Shown: positions 1 to 8,986 of the stretch, piece by piece
Layout of the letters: each line of letters begins with the position of its first letter
How positions within the stretch are numbered: position 1 is the first letter of the stretch
Assembly (NCBI RefSeq): GCF_900115505.1
Contig: NZ_FOWQ01000007.1
Span: 124,001 to 188,000 of the forward strand
Origin: Geodermatophilus dictyosporus
GTDB taxonomy: Bacteria; Actinomycetota; Actinomycetes; Mycobacteriales; Geodermatophilaceae
Length of the DNA: 64,000 nucleotides
Direction of reading: 5' to 3'
Made by a program: the position numbers and the translations under genes
Notes under the pieces: generated by a model
Databases searched by the model: none
What the model saw: the letters and a program-made list of their open reading frames with translations, nothing else
Told to the model about the DNA's origin: nothing

Positions 1-1
1 G

Positions 2-34
2 ACCATGGAGCACGCCACCGCCGCCGACGGCTGA
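2..34 (+). CDS. C-terminal tail of an upstream gene (cut by window edge)
   Basis: The frame starting at base 2 is open to a TGA at 32-34 and reads a short tail ending in HATAADG. Nothing can be said of function from ten residues. In related genomes a sortase-like gene often precedes trpG here, which is background knowledge and not seen in this sequence. The tail stops 9 bases before the first possible trpG start, so the two genes may share a transcript. Confidence 0.35.
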   Translation, partial: TMEHATAADG

Positions 35-43
35 CCGTGTGCG

Positions 44-709
44 GTGTACACAGGTCGTGTGCGCCGTCCGGTCCTCGTCGTCGACAACTTCGACAGCTTC
101 GTCTACAACCTGGTCCAGTACCTCGGCCAACTCGGCGTGGAGTGCGTCGTCCGGCGCAACGACGCCGTGGGCGTCGACGAGCTCGCCGACCTCGACGTGG
201 CCGGGGTGCTGCTCTCCCCCGGCCCCGGCACGCCCGCCGGCGCCGGCGTGACCGTGCCCATGGTGCGCGCGGCCGCCGAGGCCGGGACGCCGGTGCTGGG
301 CGTGTGCCTGGGCCACCAGGCCGTCGCCGAGGCCTTCGGCGCCCAGGTGGTGCGCGCACCGGAGCTGCTGCACGGCAAGACCAGCCAGGTGCTGCACGAC
401 GGCACCGGGGTGCTGGCCGGCCTGCCCTCGCCGTTCACCGCCACCCGCTACCACTCGCTGGCCGTCGACCGCGGCACCGTGCCCGCCGAGCTCGAGGTCA
501 CCGGCACGACGCCGTCGGGGATCGTCATGGCGCTGCGGCACCGGGAGCTGCCGATCGAGGGCGTGCAGTTCCACCCGGAGTCGGTGCTCACCGAGGGCGG
601 CCACCGGATGCTGGCCACGTGGCTGGCCTCCTGCGGCCTGGCGCCCGACCCGGACGTCGTCGAGGCCGCCGCCGCCGGCGCACGCCGGCTGTCGGCCGCC
701 GTCGGCTAG
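44..709 (+). CDS. trpG: Aminodeoxychorismate/anthranilate synthase glutaminase subunit
   Basis: Class I glutamine amidotransferase that releases ammonia from glutamine for the chorismate-using partner (TrpE or PabB) in tryptophan or folate synthesis. The nucleophile Cys88 sits in GVCLGHQ and the partner His177/Glu179 in FHPES; the oxyanion loop LSPGPGTP is at 57-64. At 221 residues it is the normal length of a stand-alone subunit. The conserved VLVVDNFDSF start is preceded by few residues, so GTG 44 or GTG 59 could initiate; neither has a strong Shine-Dalgarno. No trpE or pabB lies in the window, so which pathway it serves cannot be decided. Its position beside pknB matches Mycobacterium Rv0013. 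Confidence 0.93.
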   Translation: MYTGRVRRPVLVVDNFDSFVYNLVQYLGQLGVECVVRRNDAVGVDELADLDVAGVLLSPGPGTPAGAGVTVPMVRAAAEAGTPVLGVCLGHQAVAEAFGAQVVRAPELLHGKTSQVLHDGTGVLAGLPSPFTATRYHSLAVDRGTVPAELEVTGTTPSGIVMALRHRELPIEGVQFHPESVLTEGGHRMLATWLASCGLAPDPDVVEAAAAGARRLSAAVG

Positions 710-722
710 CGGCCCCGCACGT

Positions 723-760
723 GCCGAGGGGCCCCTCCCGTCCGGGAGAGGCCCCTCGGC
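723..760. terminator. Bidirectional terminator between trpG and pknB
   Basis: An 18-base arm (723-740) pairs with 743-760 with a single C/A mismatch and a 2-base loop. It lies exactly between two convergent stop codons, so it can end both transcripts. No T-run follows, as is usual at this GC content. Confidence 0.85.
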
Positions 761-776
761 GCGTCCGCGGCCGGTG

Positions 777-2714
777 TCAGCCGGTCGGTGAGGGGCCGGT
801 CGTGGCGGCGGGGGGACCCTGTCGGTAGACCAGGAGCGTGATCTCGCCGTCGGGCGCCACGGCCTGCCCGGGCTCGGGGTCGCTGCCCGCCACCGTGCCC
901 GGCGTCTGGCCGGCGTCGGCGGGGGTGTCGACCGTGGTGACGGTGCCGGTGAAGCCGGCCTGGGTCAGCGCCTGCCGGGCGGCCTGCTCGGTGGCGCCGA
1001 CGATCGCCCGCGGGATCGTGATCTCGCCCGGCCCGCCGGACACCTGCACGGCGATCGCGTCCCCGGCGGCGGCCTGCTGCCCGGCGGCCGGGTCGGTGCC
1101 GAGGACGGTGCCGGCCGGCTGGTCGGACTCGACCTCGGTGACGCCCACGTTCGTGAAGCCGGCCGACTGCAGCGCCTGCCGGGCGGCGTCCTGCGTCTGG
1201 CCGGCGACGTCGGGGACGACGTCGGTGCCGTCGGAGACCGACAGCGTGACCGTCGTGTCGGGCGCGACGGCGCTGCCCTCCTCGGGGTCGACGGCGACGA
1301 CGGTGCCCTCCTCCGCCAGGGAGTCGGTGTCGTCGGAGTTCACGCTGCCGGTGAACCCCGCGTCCTCCAGCGCCGTCCGCGCCCGGTCCACGTCGAGGTC
1401 GACGACCTGCGGGACCCGGACCGTGTCGGGCTCGACGCCCACCGTCAACGCGACCTCGGTGCCCTCCTCGACCTGTGCGCCGCTGGCCGGGTCGGTGGCG
1501 AGCACCGTGCCGACCTGGGCCTCGTCCTGGACCTGCTGCTGGGTCACCTCGCCGGCGACGGTCAGCCCGGCACCCTCGAGCGCCGCGCGGGCCTGCGCCT
1601 CGGGCTGCCCGACGAGGTCCGCCGGGACGGTCACCCGGGCGGCGGCCTGCGGCTGCTCCGCCGGGTCCTCGCCGGCGTTGACCAGCAGCGCGATGCCGAC
1701 GACGGCGCCGACGAGCACGAGCGCGCCGACGACCAGGGCGACCACCCGGTTGCGCTTGCGCCGGCGGGCGGCCTCGTCGTCGTCCCAGTCGTCACTGCCG
1801 CCGGGGAGGCCGGGGGTGGCGCCGAGGATGGTGGTCTTCTCCGCGTCGCCCATGACCGGCGTGGCCTCGACCCGCTGCCCGGCCAGCGCCCGGAGCAGGT
1901 CGTTGCGCATCTCCGCGGCCGACTGGTAGCGGTTGGCCGGGTTCTTGCTCAGCGACTTGAGCACGATCGCGTCGAGCTCCGGCGGCACGGCCGGGTTGAC
2001 CGACGACGGCAGCCTCGGGTCCTCGCGGACGTGCTGGTAGGCCACCGACACGGGGGAGTCGCCGGTGAACGGCGGCGCACCGGTGACCAGCTCGAAGAGC
2101 AGGCAGCCGACCGAGTAGACGTCGGAGCGGGCGTCCACGGCCTCGCCGCGGGCCTGCTCGGGGGAGAGGTACTGCGCGGTCCCGATGACCGCGGCGGTGG
2201 AGGTCATCGTGGCGGCGGAGTCGGAGACCGCCCGGGCGATGCCGAAGTCCATCACCTTGACGGTGCCCTCGGGCGTGATCATCACGTTCCCGGGCTTCAC
2301 GTCGCGGTGCACGATGCCGTTGCGGTGGCTGAAGTCGAGCGCGGCGCAGATGTCGGCGGTCAGGCTCATCGCCCGCTCCGGCTGGAGCACGCCCTCGCGG
2401 CGCAGCACGTCGCGCAGCGTCTCGCCCTCGACGTACTCCATGACGATGTAGGGCGTCGCGCCGCTCGTCGTCCGGTCCTCGCCGGTGTCGTACACAGCGA
2501 CGATGGCCGGGTGGTTGAGCGAGGCCGCCGCCTGCGCCTCGCGGCGGAACCGCACCTGGAAGGACGGGTCGCGGGCGAGGTCGCTGCGCAGCACCTTGAC
2601 GGCGACCTCGCGGCCCAGCCGGAGGTCGCGGCCCAGGTGCACCTCCGCCATGCCACCGCGGCCGAGCACCCCGCCGATCTCGTACCGCTCACCCAGCACC
2701 TGGGGGGTGGTCAT
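777..2714 (-). CDS. pknB: Ser/Thr protein kinase PknB with four PASTA domains
   Basis: Membrane receptor kinase of growth and cell-wall control. Residues 1-275 form the kinase: Gly-loop GRGGMAEV, Lys40, HRD Asp138, DFG Asp156. Activation-loop threonines 169, 171 and 173 sit where mycobacterial PknB autophosphorylates. The juxtamembrane stretch carries EKTTIL. One transmembrane helix lies at about 323-345, followed by four extracellular PASTA repeats (about 360-632) that in this family bind muropeptides or lipid II. It is the last gene of the minus-strand run from fhaA, 133 bases after pknA, with a hairpin in the gap. PstP is the expected opposing phosphatase and FhaA/FhaB the expected phospho-readers. 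Confidence 0.97.
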   Translation of the reverse strand: MTTPQVLGERYEIGGVLGRGGMAEVHLGRDLRLGREVAVKVLRSDLARDPSFQVRFRREAQAAASLNHPAIVAVYDTGEDRTTSGATPYIVMEYVEGETLRDVLRREGVLQPERAMSLTADICAALDFSHRNGIVHRDVKPGNVMITPEGTVKVMDFGIARAVSDSAATMTSTAAVIGTAQYLSPEQARGEAVDARSDVYSVGCLLFELVTGAPPFTGDSPVSVAYQHVREDPRLPSSVNPAVPPELDAIVLKSLSKNPANRYQSAAEMRNDLLRALAGQRVEATPVMGDAEKTTILGATPGLPGGSDDWDDDEAARRRKRNRVVALVVGALVLVGAVVGIALLVNAGEDPAEQPQAAARVTVPADLVGQPEAQARAALEGAGLTVAGEVTQQQVQDEAQVGTVLATDPASGAQVEEGTEVALTVGVEPDTVRVPQVVDLDVDRARTALEDAGFTGSVNSDDTDSLAEEGTVVAVDPEEGSAVAPDTTVTLSVSDGTDVVPDVAGQTQDAARQALQSAGFTNVGVTEVESDQPAGTVLGTDPAAGQQAAAGDAIAVQVSGGPGEITIPRAIVGATEQAARQALTQAGFTGTVTTVDTPADAGQTPGTVAGSDPEPGQAVAPDGEITLLVYRQGPPAATTGPSPTG

Positions 2715-2785
2715 CGGGGATCCTCTCGGGCGGTGCGGGAGCGCGCGGGCGGGCGCGGGCGCAGGATGGCGCCGGGGACGGGCGC

Positions 2786-2816
2786 CGTCCCGGCGGGCAG
2801 CGTAACCGCCGGGACG
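2786..2816 (-). terminator. Hairpin between pknA and pknB
   Basis: A perfect 11-bp stem pairs 2786-2796 with 2806-2816 around a 9-base loop. On the minus strand it follows the pknA stop and precedes pknB. It may cause partial termination or stabilise the upstream mRNA end, allowing pknA and pknB to be expressed at different levels. No T-run is present. Confidence 0.5.
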
Positions 2817-2847
2817 CCCGGTTCCCGGGCACCGCGGGGGAGCCGTG

Positions 2848-4677
2848 TCACTCGGGCCGGCCCTCGTCCGCTCCGGCGCCGGGGCCCTGCTGCCCGGCGG
2901 GCGCCTGGTTGGCGTTCCCGTTGCCCTCCGCGGGCGGCGTGGTGGTGGTCACCGCGGGCGGCGGCGCCGACGTGCCGGCCTGGGTGGTCGACGGCGCCGC
3001 GGTCGTGGTCGGCGCCGTGGTGGTCGGCTGCGGCGCCGTGGTGGACGGCTGCGGCGCCGTGGTGGTCGTGGTCGGCGTCGGCGCCGGAGCGGTGCCGCCC
3101 CCGCCGTCGCCGTCGTCGCCCTGGTCGCCGTCCTCGGTCGGCTCGGCGTCCCCGCCGCCGTCCCCGGAGTCCTCCTCCTCGACCGTGTAGCCGTCGGAGG
3201 CGACGGTGAGGGTGACGACGGTGCCCGCGTCCACGGTGGTGCCCGCCGGCACGACCCCGGCGACGTCGTTGGGGGCCAGGTCGACACCCAGGTCGGCCAG
3301 CTGCTCGCCCGTGGCCTCGGCCCGGGACACCTCCAGCCCGGCCTCGAGCAGGTCGGCCTCGACGTCGTCGGCGTCCTCGCCGATGAGCTCGGCGGCGGCC
3401 GGCACCGCCACCTGGGCGGCCGCCGGGGTGGTCGCCGCGGACGTCGGCGCGCTGGTGCTGGTCGGGTCGGCGGTGCCGGCGTCGTCCCCGTCCCTGCCCA
3501 GGAGGAGGAAGGCGCCGGTGAGCAGGCCGGCGAGGAGCACCAGCCCGACCGCGATCCACAGCCCCCGGCGGTTCCCGGAGGACCGGGCGGCGGGCTCGTC
3601 GTCCCAGCGCCGGTCGTCCTCGTCGTCCACCGGCGGGCCCTGCAGCGGCGGCATGGTGCGCGCGTCGGCCGCGTGCCGCCCGCCGGTGCGCGGCCCGGCG
3701 GCCGCCGCGGCGGCACCGGCAGCGGCGCCCGCGGCGGCCCCTCCCGCGGCCGCGCCGAGCACGCGGGTGCCGTCGTCGGCGACCTCGGGGATCACCTCGG
3801 TGGCGGCGGCCGCGGCCAGCCCGGTGGCGGGGGAGACCGGCGCGCCGCCGGCGGCCACCGCCCGGACGGCGGCGGCGAAGTCGGCCCCGTCGGTGAACCG
3901 GTCGGCGGGGTCCTTGGCCAGCGCGCGCTCGATCAGCTGTCGCACGCCCACGGGGACGTCGGCGGGCAGCGGCGGCGGGGGCCGGTTGATGTGCGCCAGC
4001 GCGACGGCGACCTGGGAGGTGCCGTCGAAGGGCCGTCCTCCGGTGAGGCACTCGTAGCCGACGACGCCGAGGGAGTAGACGTCCGAGGCCGCGGTGACCT
4101 CCATCCCCTGCGCCTGCTCGGGGGAGAGGTACTGCGCGGTGCCCACGACCATGCCGGTGCGGGTGAGCGGCGTGGCGTCGCGGGTGCGGGCGATGCCGAA
4201 GTCGGTCAGCTTGACCACGCCGTCGGGCCGCACGATCAGGTTGCCCGGCTTGATGTCGCGGTGCACGACGCCGGCGGCGTGCGCGGCCGAGAGCCCGTCG
4301 GCGGCCTGGCCGAGGACGTGCAGCGTCCAGTCGACCGGCAGCCGCCCCTCCTCGTGCAGGATCGTGACCAGCGGCTTGCCCTCGACGAGCTCCATGACGA
4401 GGAACGCCAGCTGGTGGCCGCGCTCGTCGTCGGTCTCGCCGTAGTCGTAGACCGAGGCGATGTTCGGGTGCGACAGCGCCGCGGTGTGCCGGGCCTCGTT
4501 GCGGAACCGCGCCACGAAGCTCGGGTCGCCGGTGAACTCGCTGCGCAGCACCTTGGCGGCCACCACGCGGTCGAGGACCCGGTCGCGGGCGCGCCAGACC
4601 TCACCCATGCCGCCGGTGGCGATCGGCTCGGTGATCTCGTAGCGGCCGGCCAGCACCGTGCCGGTGGACAGGGCCAT
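2848..4677 (-). CDS. pknA: Ser/Thr protein kinase PknA with one PASTA-like domain and Thr/Pro tail
   Basis: Kinase domain 1-275 with Gly-loop ATGGMGEV, Lys42, HRD Asp141 and DFG Asp159. An Ala-rich linker leads to one transmembrane helix at about 372-393. Outside the membrane is a single PASTA-like unit (about 422-494), then a long tail rich in TTAPQP repeats that ends in a Gly/Asn-rich patch. Mycobacterial PknA is much shorter and lacks PASTA, so this form looks extended. The ATG overlaps the pbpA stop by one base (TGATG), indicating translational coupling. Partner of PknB in phosphorylating cell-shape proteins (family knowledge). Confidence 0.94.
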   Translation of the reverse strand: MALSTGTVLAGRYEITEPIATGGMGEVWRARDRVLDRVVAAKVLRSEFTGDPSFVARFRNEARHTAALSHPNIASVYDYGETDDERGHQLAFLVMELVEGKPLVTILHEEGRLPVDWTLHVLGQAADGLSAAHAAGVVHRDIKPGNLIVRPDGVVKLTDFGIARTRDATPLTRTGMVVGTAQYLSPEQAQGMEVTAASDVYSLGVVGYECLTGGRPFDGTSQVAVALAHINRPPPPLPADVPVGVRQLIERALAKDPADRFTDGADFAAAVRAVAAGGAPVSPATGLAAAAATEVIPEVADDGTRVLGAAAGGAAAGAAAGAAAAAAGPRTGGRHAADARTMPPLQGPPVDDEDDRRWDDEPAARSSGNRRGLWIAVGLVLLAGLLTGAFLLLGRDGDDAGTADPTSTSAPTSAATTPAAAQVAVPAAAELIGEDADDVEADLLEAGLEVSRAEATGEQLADLGVDLAPNDVAGVVPAGTTVDAGTVVTLTVASDGYTVEEEDSGDGGGDAEPTEDGDQGDDGDGGGGTAPAPTPTTTTTAPQPSTTAPQPTTTAPTTTAAPSTTQAGTSAPPPAVTTTTPPAEGNGNANQAPAGQQGPGAGADEGRPE

Positions 4678-6125
4678 CAGCCCCCCTGCCCTTCGAGGTA
4701 GGCCTCGATCACCTCGCGGGCGATCGGGGCGGAGGTGTCGCCGCCGGTACCCCCGCCGTTCGCGACGAACACCGCGACGGCGATCTGCGGGTCGTCGGCC
4801 GGGGCGAAACCGATGAACCAGTTGTGGTCGGGCACGTCCTCGGCCACCTGCGCGGTGCCCGTCTTGCCGGCGACCGTGACGCCGGAGACCCGTGCGGCGC
4901 GGCCGCTGCCGTTGGCCACGACGCTCTCCATCATCTCCTGCAGCTGGTCGGCGACCTCGGGGGTGACCGGCTCGGAGAGCTCCTCCGGGTCGGCCCGGTC
5001 GATGACCGTCAGGTCGGGCGCGCGCACCTGGTCGACCAGGTAGGGCGTCATGAGGGTCCCGTCGTTGCCCACGGCCGCGGCGACCATCGCCGCCTGCAGC
5101 GGGGTCATCCGGACGTCGCGCTGGCCGATCGAGCTCTGGCCCAGGGCGGCCTCGCTCTCGATGTCACCGACGCTGCTCCCGGCGGTCTGCACCGGGATGT
5201 CCAGGGACTCCCCGGTCATCCCGAAGCCCTCGGCCATCTCCCGCACCGCGTCCTCGCCGAGGTCGATGCCCAGCTGGGCGAAGGCGGTGTTGCAGGAGAT
5301 GGTCAGCGCGTCGATGAGCGACTGCTCCTGGCTGCTGCTGCAGGAGGAGTTGCCGAAGTTGCGCAGCTGCGTCGAGGTGCCCGGCAGGGTGAGGGTGTCC
5401 GGCGCCGGGACCACGGTGTCGGGCGTGTACTCGCCGCTCGCGAGGGCCGCCGCGGAGACGATGACCTTGAAGACCGAGCCGGGCGGGTAGTTGTCCTGGA
5501 TGGCCCGGTTCAGCCGCGGGTCGGTGTCCATGGCGTCGAGCTCGGCGGCGTAGTCGCGGATGGCGCCGGGGTCGTGGCTGGACAGCCGGGCCGGGTCGTA
5601 GGTGGGTGTGCTGGCCATGCCGAGCACCGCGCCGGTGGCCGGGTCGAGCGCCACGACCGCGCCGGTGGCGCCGTCGAGCTGCGTCATCGCGGTCTCCTGG
5701 ACGGCGGGGTCCAGCGTCAGGACGACGTCACCCCCGGCCGGGTCGCGGCCGGTGAACAGGTCGGCCAGCCGGCGCAGCGCCAGCCGGTCGTCGGAGCCGG
5801 CGAGCACCTCGTTCTCCGCGTCCTCGACCTGCCAGGCGCCGTAGAGCAGGGAGTAGTAGCCGGTGACCGGGGCGTACACCGGGCCCTGCGGGTACTCGCG
5901 CAGGTACTCGAGGGTGTCGTCGGTGGGCGTCGACAGCGCCACCTCGGTGCCGTCGACGACGATCGAGCCGCGCTCGCGCGAGTACTCCTCGGTGAGCACG
6001 CGGGTGTTGCCGGAGTCCTCGCGCAGCTCGTCGGAGCGCACGACCTGGATGTAGTTCACGTTGACGATCAGCAGCGTGAACAGCACGAGCACGCTGATCG
6101 CCACCCGGCGCAGGGGTGCGTTCAC
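4677..6125 (-). CDS. pbpA: Class B penicillin-binding protein (transpeptidase) PbpA
   Basis: Membrane-anchored D,D-transpeptidase that cross-links peptidoglycan with the RodA glycosyltransferase. An N-terminal anchor spans about 8-28. The catalytic motifs are all present: Ser217-V-F-Lys220, Ser277-C-N279 and Lys421-T-G. At 482 residues it fits the Mycobacterium PbpA family. The GTG start at 6125 is chosen because it overlaps the rodA TGA in a GTGA junction; the frame stays open far upstream, but that stretch is rodA in another frame. Loss of PbpA homologues disturbs septation and is linked to PknB control in Mycobacterium. Confidence 0.95.
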   Translation of the reverse strand: MNAPLRRVAISVLVLFTLLIVNVNYIQVVRSDELREDSGNTRVLTEEYSRERGSIVVDGTEVALSTPTDDTLEYLREYPQGPVYAPVTGYYSLLYGAWQVEDAENEVLAGSDDRLALRRLADLFTGRDPAGGDVVLTLDPAVQETAMTQLDGATGAVVALDPATGAVLGMASTPTYDPARLSSHDPGAIRDYAAELDAMDTDPRLNRAIQDNYPPGSVFKVIVSAAALASGEYTPDTVVPAPDTLTLPGTSTQLRNFGNSSCSSSQEQSLIDALTISCNTAFAQLGIDLGEDAVREMAEGFGMTGESLDIPVQTAGSSVGDIESEAALGQSSIGQRDVRMTPLQAAMVAAAVGNDGTLMTPYLVDQVRAPDLTVIDRADPEELSEPVTPEVADQLQEMMESVVANGSGRAARVSGVTVAGKTGTAQVAEDVPDHNWFIGFAPADDPQIAVAVFVANGGGTGGDTSAPIAREVIEAYLEGQGG

Positions 6126-7537
6126 GGCGTCACGACCTCGGTGGGCGCCTCGCCGATGGCCTGCTTGGGCGGCGCCGGCGGGGCGGCCGGTCGGCGCGCG
6201 GCGTCGCTGATCCGCACCAGGATGGCGACCAGCCCGAAGTTGGCCACCAGCGAGGAGCCGCCGTAGGCGACGAACGGCGTCGTCAGGCCGGTCAGCGGCA
6301 GCAGGCCGGTGACCCCGCCGAGGACGACGAACAACTGCCAGGCGACGGCGAACGCCAGCCCCCCCGCGAGCAGCTTGCCGAACGCGTCGCGCACGATCAG
6401 CGAGGTGCGCAGGCCGCGCTCGACCAGGATCAGGTAGACGACGATGAGCGCGACCAGGCCGAACAGGCCCAGCTCCTCGCCGAGCGCGGCGGCGATGAAG
6501 TCGCTCTTGGCCACCGGCACCTGGTCGGGGCGCCCGCCGCCCAGCCCGGCGCCGAACAGGCCGCCGGTGCCCAGGCCGAACAGCGACTGGACCAGCTGGT
6601 AGCCGCCCTCGTCGCGGTAGGCGAAGGGGTCCAGCCAGGTGTCCACGCGCACCCGCACGTGCCCGAAGAGCTGGTAGGCGAGGAACGCGCCGGCGGCGAA
6701 CAGGCCCAGGCCGATGAGCAGCCAGCTGGACCGCTCGGTGGCGACGTAGAGCATCACCACGAAGATGCCGAACAGCAGCAGCGAGCTGCCCAGGTCGCGC
6801 TCGAAGACCAGCACGAGGATCGACAGCGCCCACGCCACGAGCACCGGTCCGAGGTCGCGGGCGCGGGGGATCTCCAGGCCCATCACCCGGCGGCTGGCCA
6901 GCGCGAGCACGTCGCGCTTGTCGACCAGATAGGACGCGAAGAAGACGATCAGGCAGATCTTGGCGAACTCGCCGGGCTGGATGCTGAAGCCGGCGACGCG
7001 GATCCAGATCTTGGCGCCGTAGACCTCCGAGATCGAGGCGGGCAGCACGGCCGGCAGGGCCAGCAGCACCAGCCCGATCAGCGCGAGGGTGTAGGCGAAG
7101 CGGGCCAGCAGCCGGTGGTCGCGCAGGACCACCAGGACGGCGATGAACAGGCCCGCGCCCACGGTCGCCCACAGCAGCTGCACCGGGGCGTCCCCGCCGG
7201 AGGCGCCCTCGACCTGCTCGTCGGCCAGGTCGAGCCGGTGGATCATGGTCAGCCCGAGCCCGGACAGCAGCGCCACCGCGGGCAGCAGCAGCGGGTCGGC
7301 GTAGGGCGCGAGCGTGCGGACGACGAGGTGCAGCACCGCCCAGATGGCGGCGAACCAGGCGCCGAAGCCGGCCAGCTCCGCGCGCAGCGACCCGGTGACG
7401 GTGAGGTCGACGATGCTCTGGGCGGCGAGCGTGATCAGCACGGCGAAGCCGAGCAGCGCCAGCTCGGTGTTGCGCCGGGTCGGGGTCTCGGTGCCCGGCG
7501 CGCTCGCGCGCGGGTCGGTGGAGGGGCCGCTGGTCAC
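6122..7537 (-). CDS. rodA: SEDS-family peptidoglycan glycosyltransferase RodA
   Basis: Polytopic membrane enzyme (471 residues, about twelve helices) that polymerises lipid II. SEDS hallmarks are visible: KIWIRVAGFSIQPGEFAK in the middle, FERDLGSSLL with the conserved acidic residue, and KSDFIAAALGEELG near the C-terminal third. The start GTG 7537 shares a GTGA junction with the pstP stop. The N-terminal 20 residues are polar and cytosolic. The C-terminal tail is Pro/Ala-rich. It works with PbpA encoded immediately downstream. Confidence 0.96.
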   Translation of the reverse strand: MTSGPSTDPRASAPGTETPTRRNTELALLGFAVLITLAAQSIVDLTVTGSLRAELAGFGAWFAAIWAVLHLVVRTLAPYADPLLLPAVALLSGLGLTMIHRLDLADEQVEGASGGDAPVQLLWATVGAGLFIAVLVVLRDHRLLARFAYTLALIGLVLLALPAVLPASISEVYGAKIWIRVAGFSIQPGEFAKICLIVFFASYLVDKRDVLALASRRVMGLEIPRARDLGPVLVAWALSILVLVFERDLGSSLLLFGIFVVMLYVATERSSWLLIGLGLFAAGAFLAYQLFGHVRVRVDTWLDPFAYRDEGGYQLVQSLFGLGTGGLFGAGLGGGRPDQVPVAKSDFIAAALGEELGLFGLVALIVVYLILVERGLRTSLIVRDAFGKLLAGGLAFAVAWQLFVVLGGVTGLLPLTGLTTPFVAYGGSSLVANFGLVAILVRISDAARRPAAPPAPPKQAIGEAPTEVVTP

Positions 7538-8943
7538 TCGGCCTCCCGGCAGTCCACTCCCGGCTCGGGCGTCGTCGTCGGGGCGGACGAGGTCGTCGTG
7601 GCGGTCGTCGTCGGGGGGGCGGTCGTGGGGGTGGCCTCGGGGCTCGGCGCCGCGCCGGTCCCGGGCGCGGCCTCGGGCAGCGGCAGGGGCTCGGAGGTGG
7701 GCGCGGCCGAGCTGCCGGCGGCCGGCGAGGGACAGGCGGGCAGCGCCATGGTGCGCAGCTCGTCGACGATCCGCTGGGCGTCGTCGGCGCCGTCGGCCTC
7801 GATGCCCCGGCGCACGCTGTTCTGGTCGTAGGAGCTCAGGTCGTCGAGCGCGATGTCGGTGACGTCGTCGACGCGGTAGAGCTCCAGGCCCAGCGGAGCG
7901 GTGTAGAAGCCGCGGAAGACGGCCACGCGGTCGCCGCCGTCGGCGGCCTCGACCCCGACGAACCAGTGGGTGAGCACCCACAGCCAGGTGGCGATCCCGC
8001 CGGCCACGAGGACCAGCACCGTCCCCACGACGAGGAACAGCCGCCGCCGAGGGCGGCGGCGGTCGGAGGGTGCGGCGGCCGTGGGTGCTGTCGGCGGGGG
8101 TGGTGGAGCCGGCGGCGGGTCGGCCAGCGCGGCCCTCCCGGCGGCCGACCGGGGGTCCACCTCGCGCTGCCCGCGGTTGTCGCCGGCCGCGCCGTCGACG
8201 ACCGGCTCCATGGACGTGCCGGTGCCGGTGTCCTCGACGACGTCGGCGACGATCACGGTGATGTTGTCCGGGCCGCCGCTGCGCAGCGCGAGCTCCACGA
8301 GCCGGTCGGCGGTCGACTGCGGGTCGGGGTCCTTGAGCGCCTCGGCGAGGGTCTCCTCGCTGACCACCCCGGACAGGCCGTCGGAGCACAGCAGGTAGCG
8401 GTCGCCGGCGCGGGCCTCGCGCATGGACAGGTCGGGGTCGACGTCCTGGCCGTTGAGCGCCCGCAGCAGCAGCGAGCGCTGCGGGTGGTGGTTGGCCTCC
8501 TCGGGCGTGATGCGGCCGTCGTCGATGAGCGTCTGCACGAACGTGTCGTCGTGGGTGATCTGGGTGAAGACGCCGTCGCGCAGCAGGTAGGCGCGGGAGT
8601 CGCCGACGTGGCACAGCGCCAGCCGGCCGCCGGCGAAGAGGACGGCGGTGAGCGTGGTGCCCATGCCCTCGAGCTGCGGGGACTCGCGGATCACCTCGCG
8701 CAGGTGCTCGCTGCCGTCGAAGACCGCCTCGCGCAGGGCCTGCAGCATGTCGCCGCTGGGGGCGTCCTCGTCGAGGTGCTCCAGGGCCGCGATCACGACC
8801 TTGCTGGCGACGTCGCCGGCCGCGTGCCCGCCCATGCCGTCGGCCACGGCGAGCAGCCGGGGCCCGGCGTAGACCGAGTCCTGGTTGTTGCCGCGGACGA
8901 GGCCACGGTCGGAGCGGGCGGCGTAGCGCAGCGCGAGACTCAT
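7534..8943 (-). CDS. pstP: PP2C-type Ser/Thr phosphatase PstP
   Basis: Metal-dependent phosphatase that reverses PknA/PknB phosphorylation. PP2C motifs in order: RSDRGLVRGNNQD near the N-terminus, VADGMGGHAAGD, CHVGDSRAYLL, LCSDGLSGV and GGPDNITVIV with the metal-binding Asp. A Pro/Ala linker leads to one transmembrane helix about two-thirds along, then an extracellular domain and a Thr/Pro-rich tail ending in a Cys-containing segment. ATG 8943 is chosen because MSLALRYAARSD matches family N-termini and follows GAGCAGGG. Length 469 residues. Confidence 0.95.
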   Translation of the reverse strand: MSLALRYAARSDRGLVRGNNQDSVYAGPRLLAVADGMGGHAAGDVASKVVIAALEHLDEDAPSGDMLQALREAVFDGSEHLREVIRESPQLEGMGTTLTAVLFAGGRLALCHVGDSRAYLLRDGVFTQITHDDTFVQTLIDDGRITPEEANHHPQRSLLLRALNGQDVDPDLSMREARAGDRYLLCSDGLSGVVSEETLAEALKDPDPQSTADRLVELALRSGGPDNITVIVADVVEDTGTGTSMEPVVDGAAGDNRGQREVDPRSAAGRAALADPPPAPPPPPTAPTAAAPSDRRRPRRRLFLVVGTVLVLVAGGIATWLWVLTHWFVGVEAADGGDRVAVFRGFYTAPLGLELYRVDDVTDIALDDLSSYDQNSVRRGIEADGADDAQRIVDELRTMALPACPSPAAGSSAAPTSEPLPLPEAAPGTGAAPSPEATPTTAPPTTTATTTSSAPTTTPEPGVDCREAE

Positions 8944-8986
8944 CGGACCCTGCTCACGTCTGCCCTGCCGCTCCCCGTGGTCGTCG

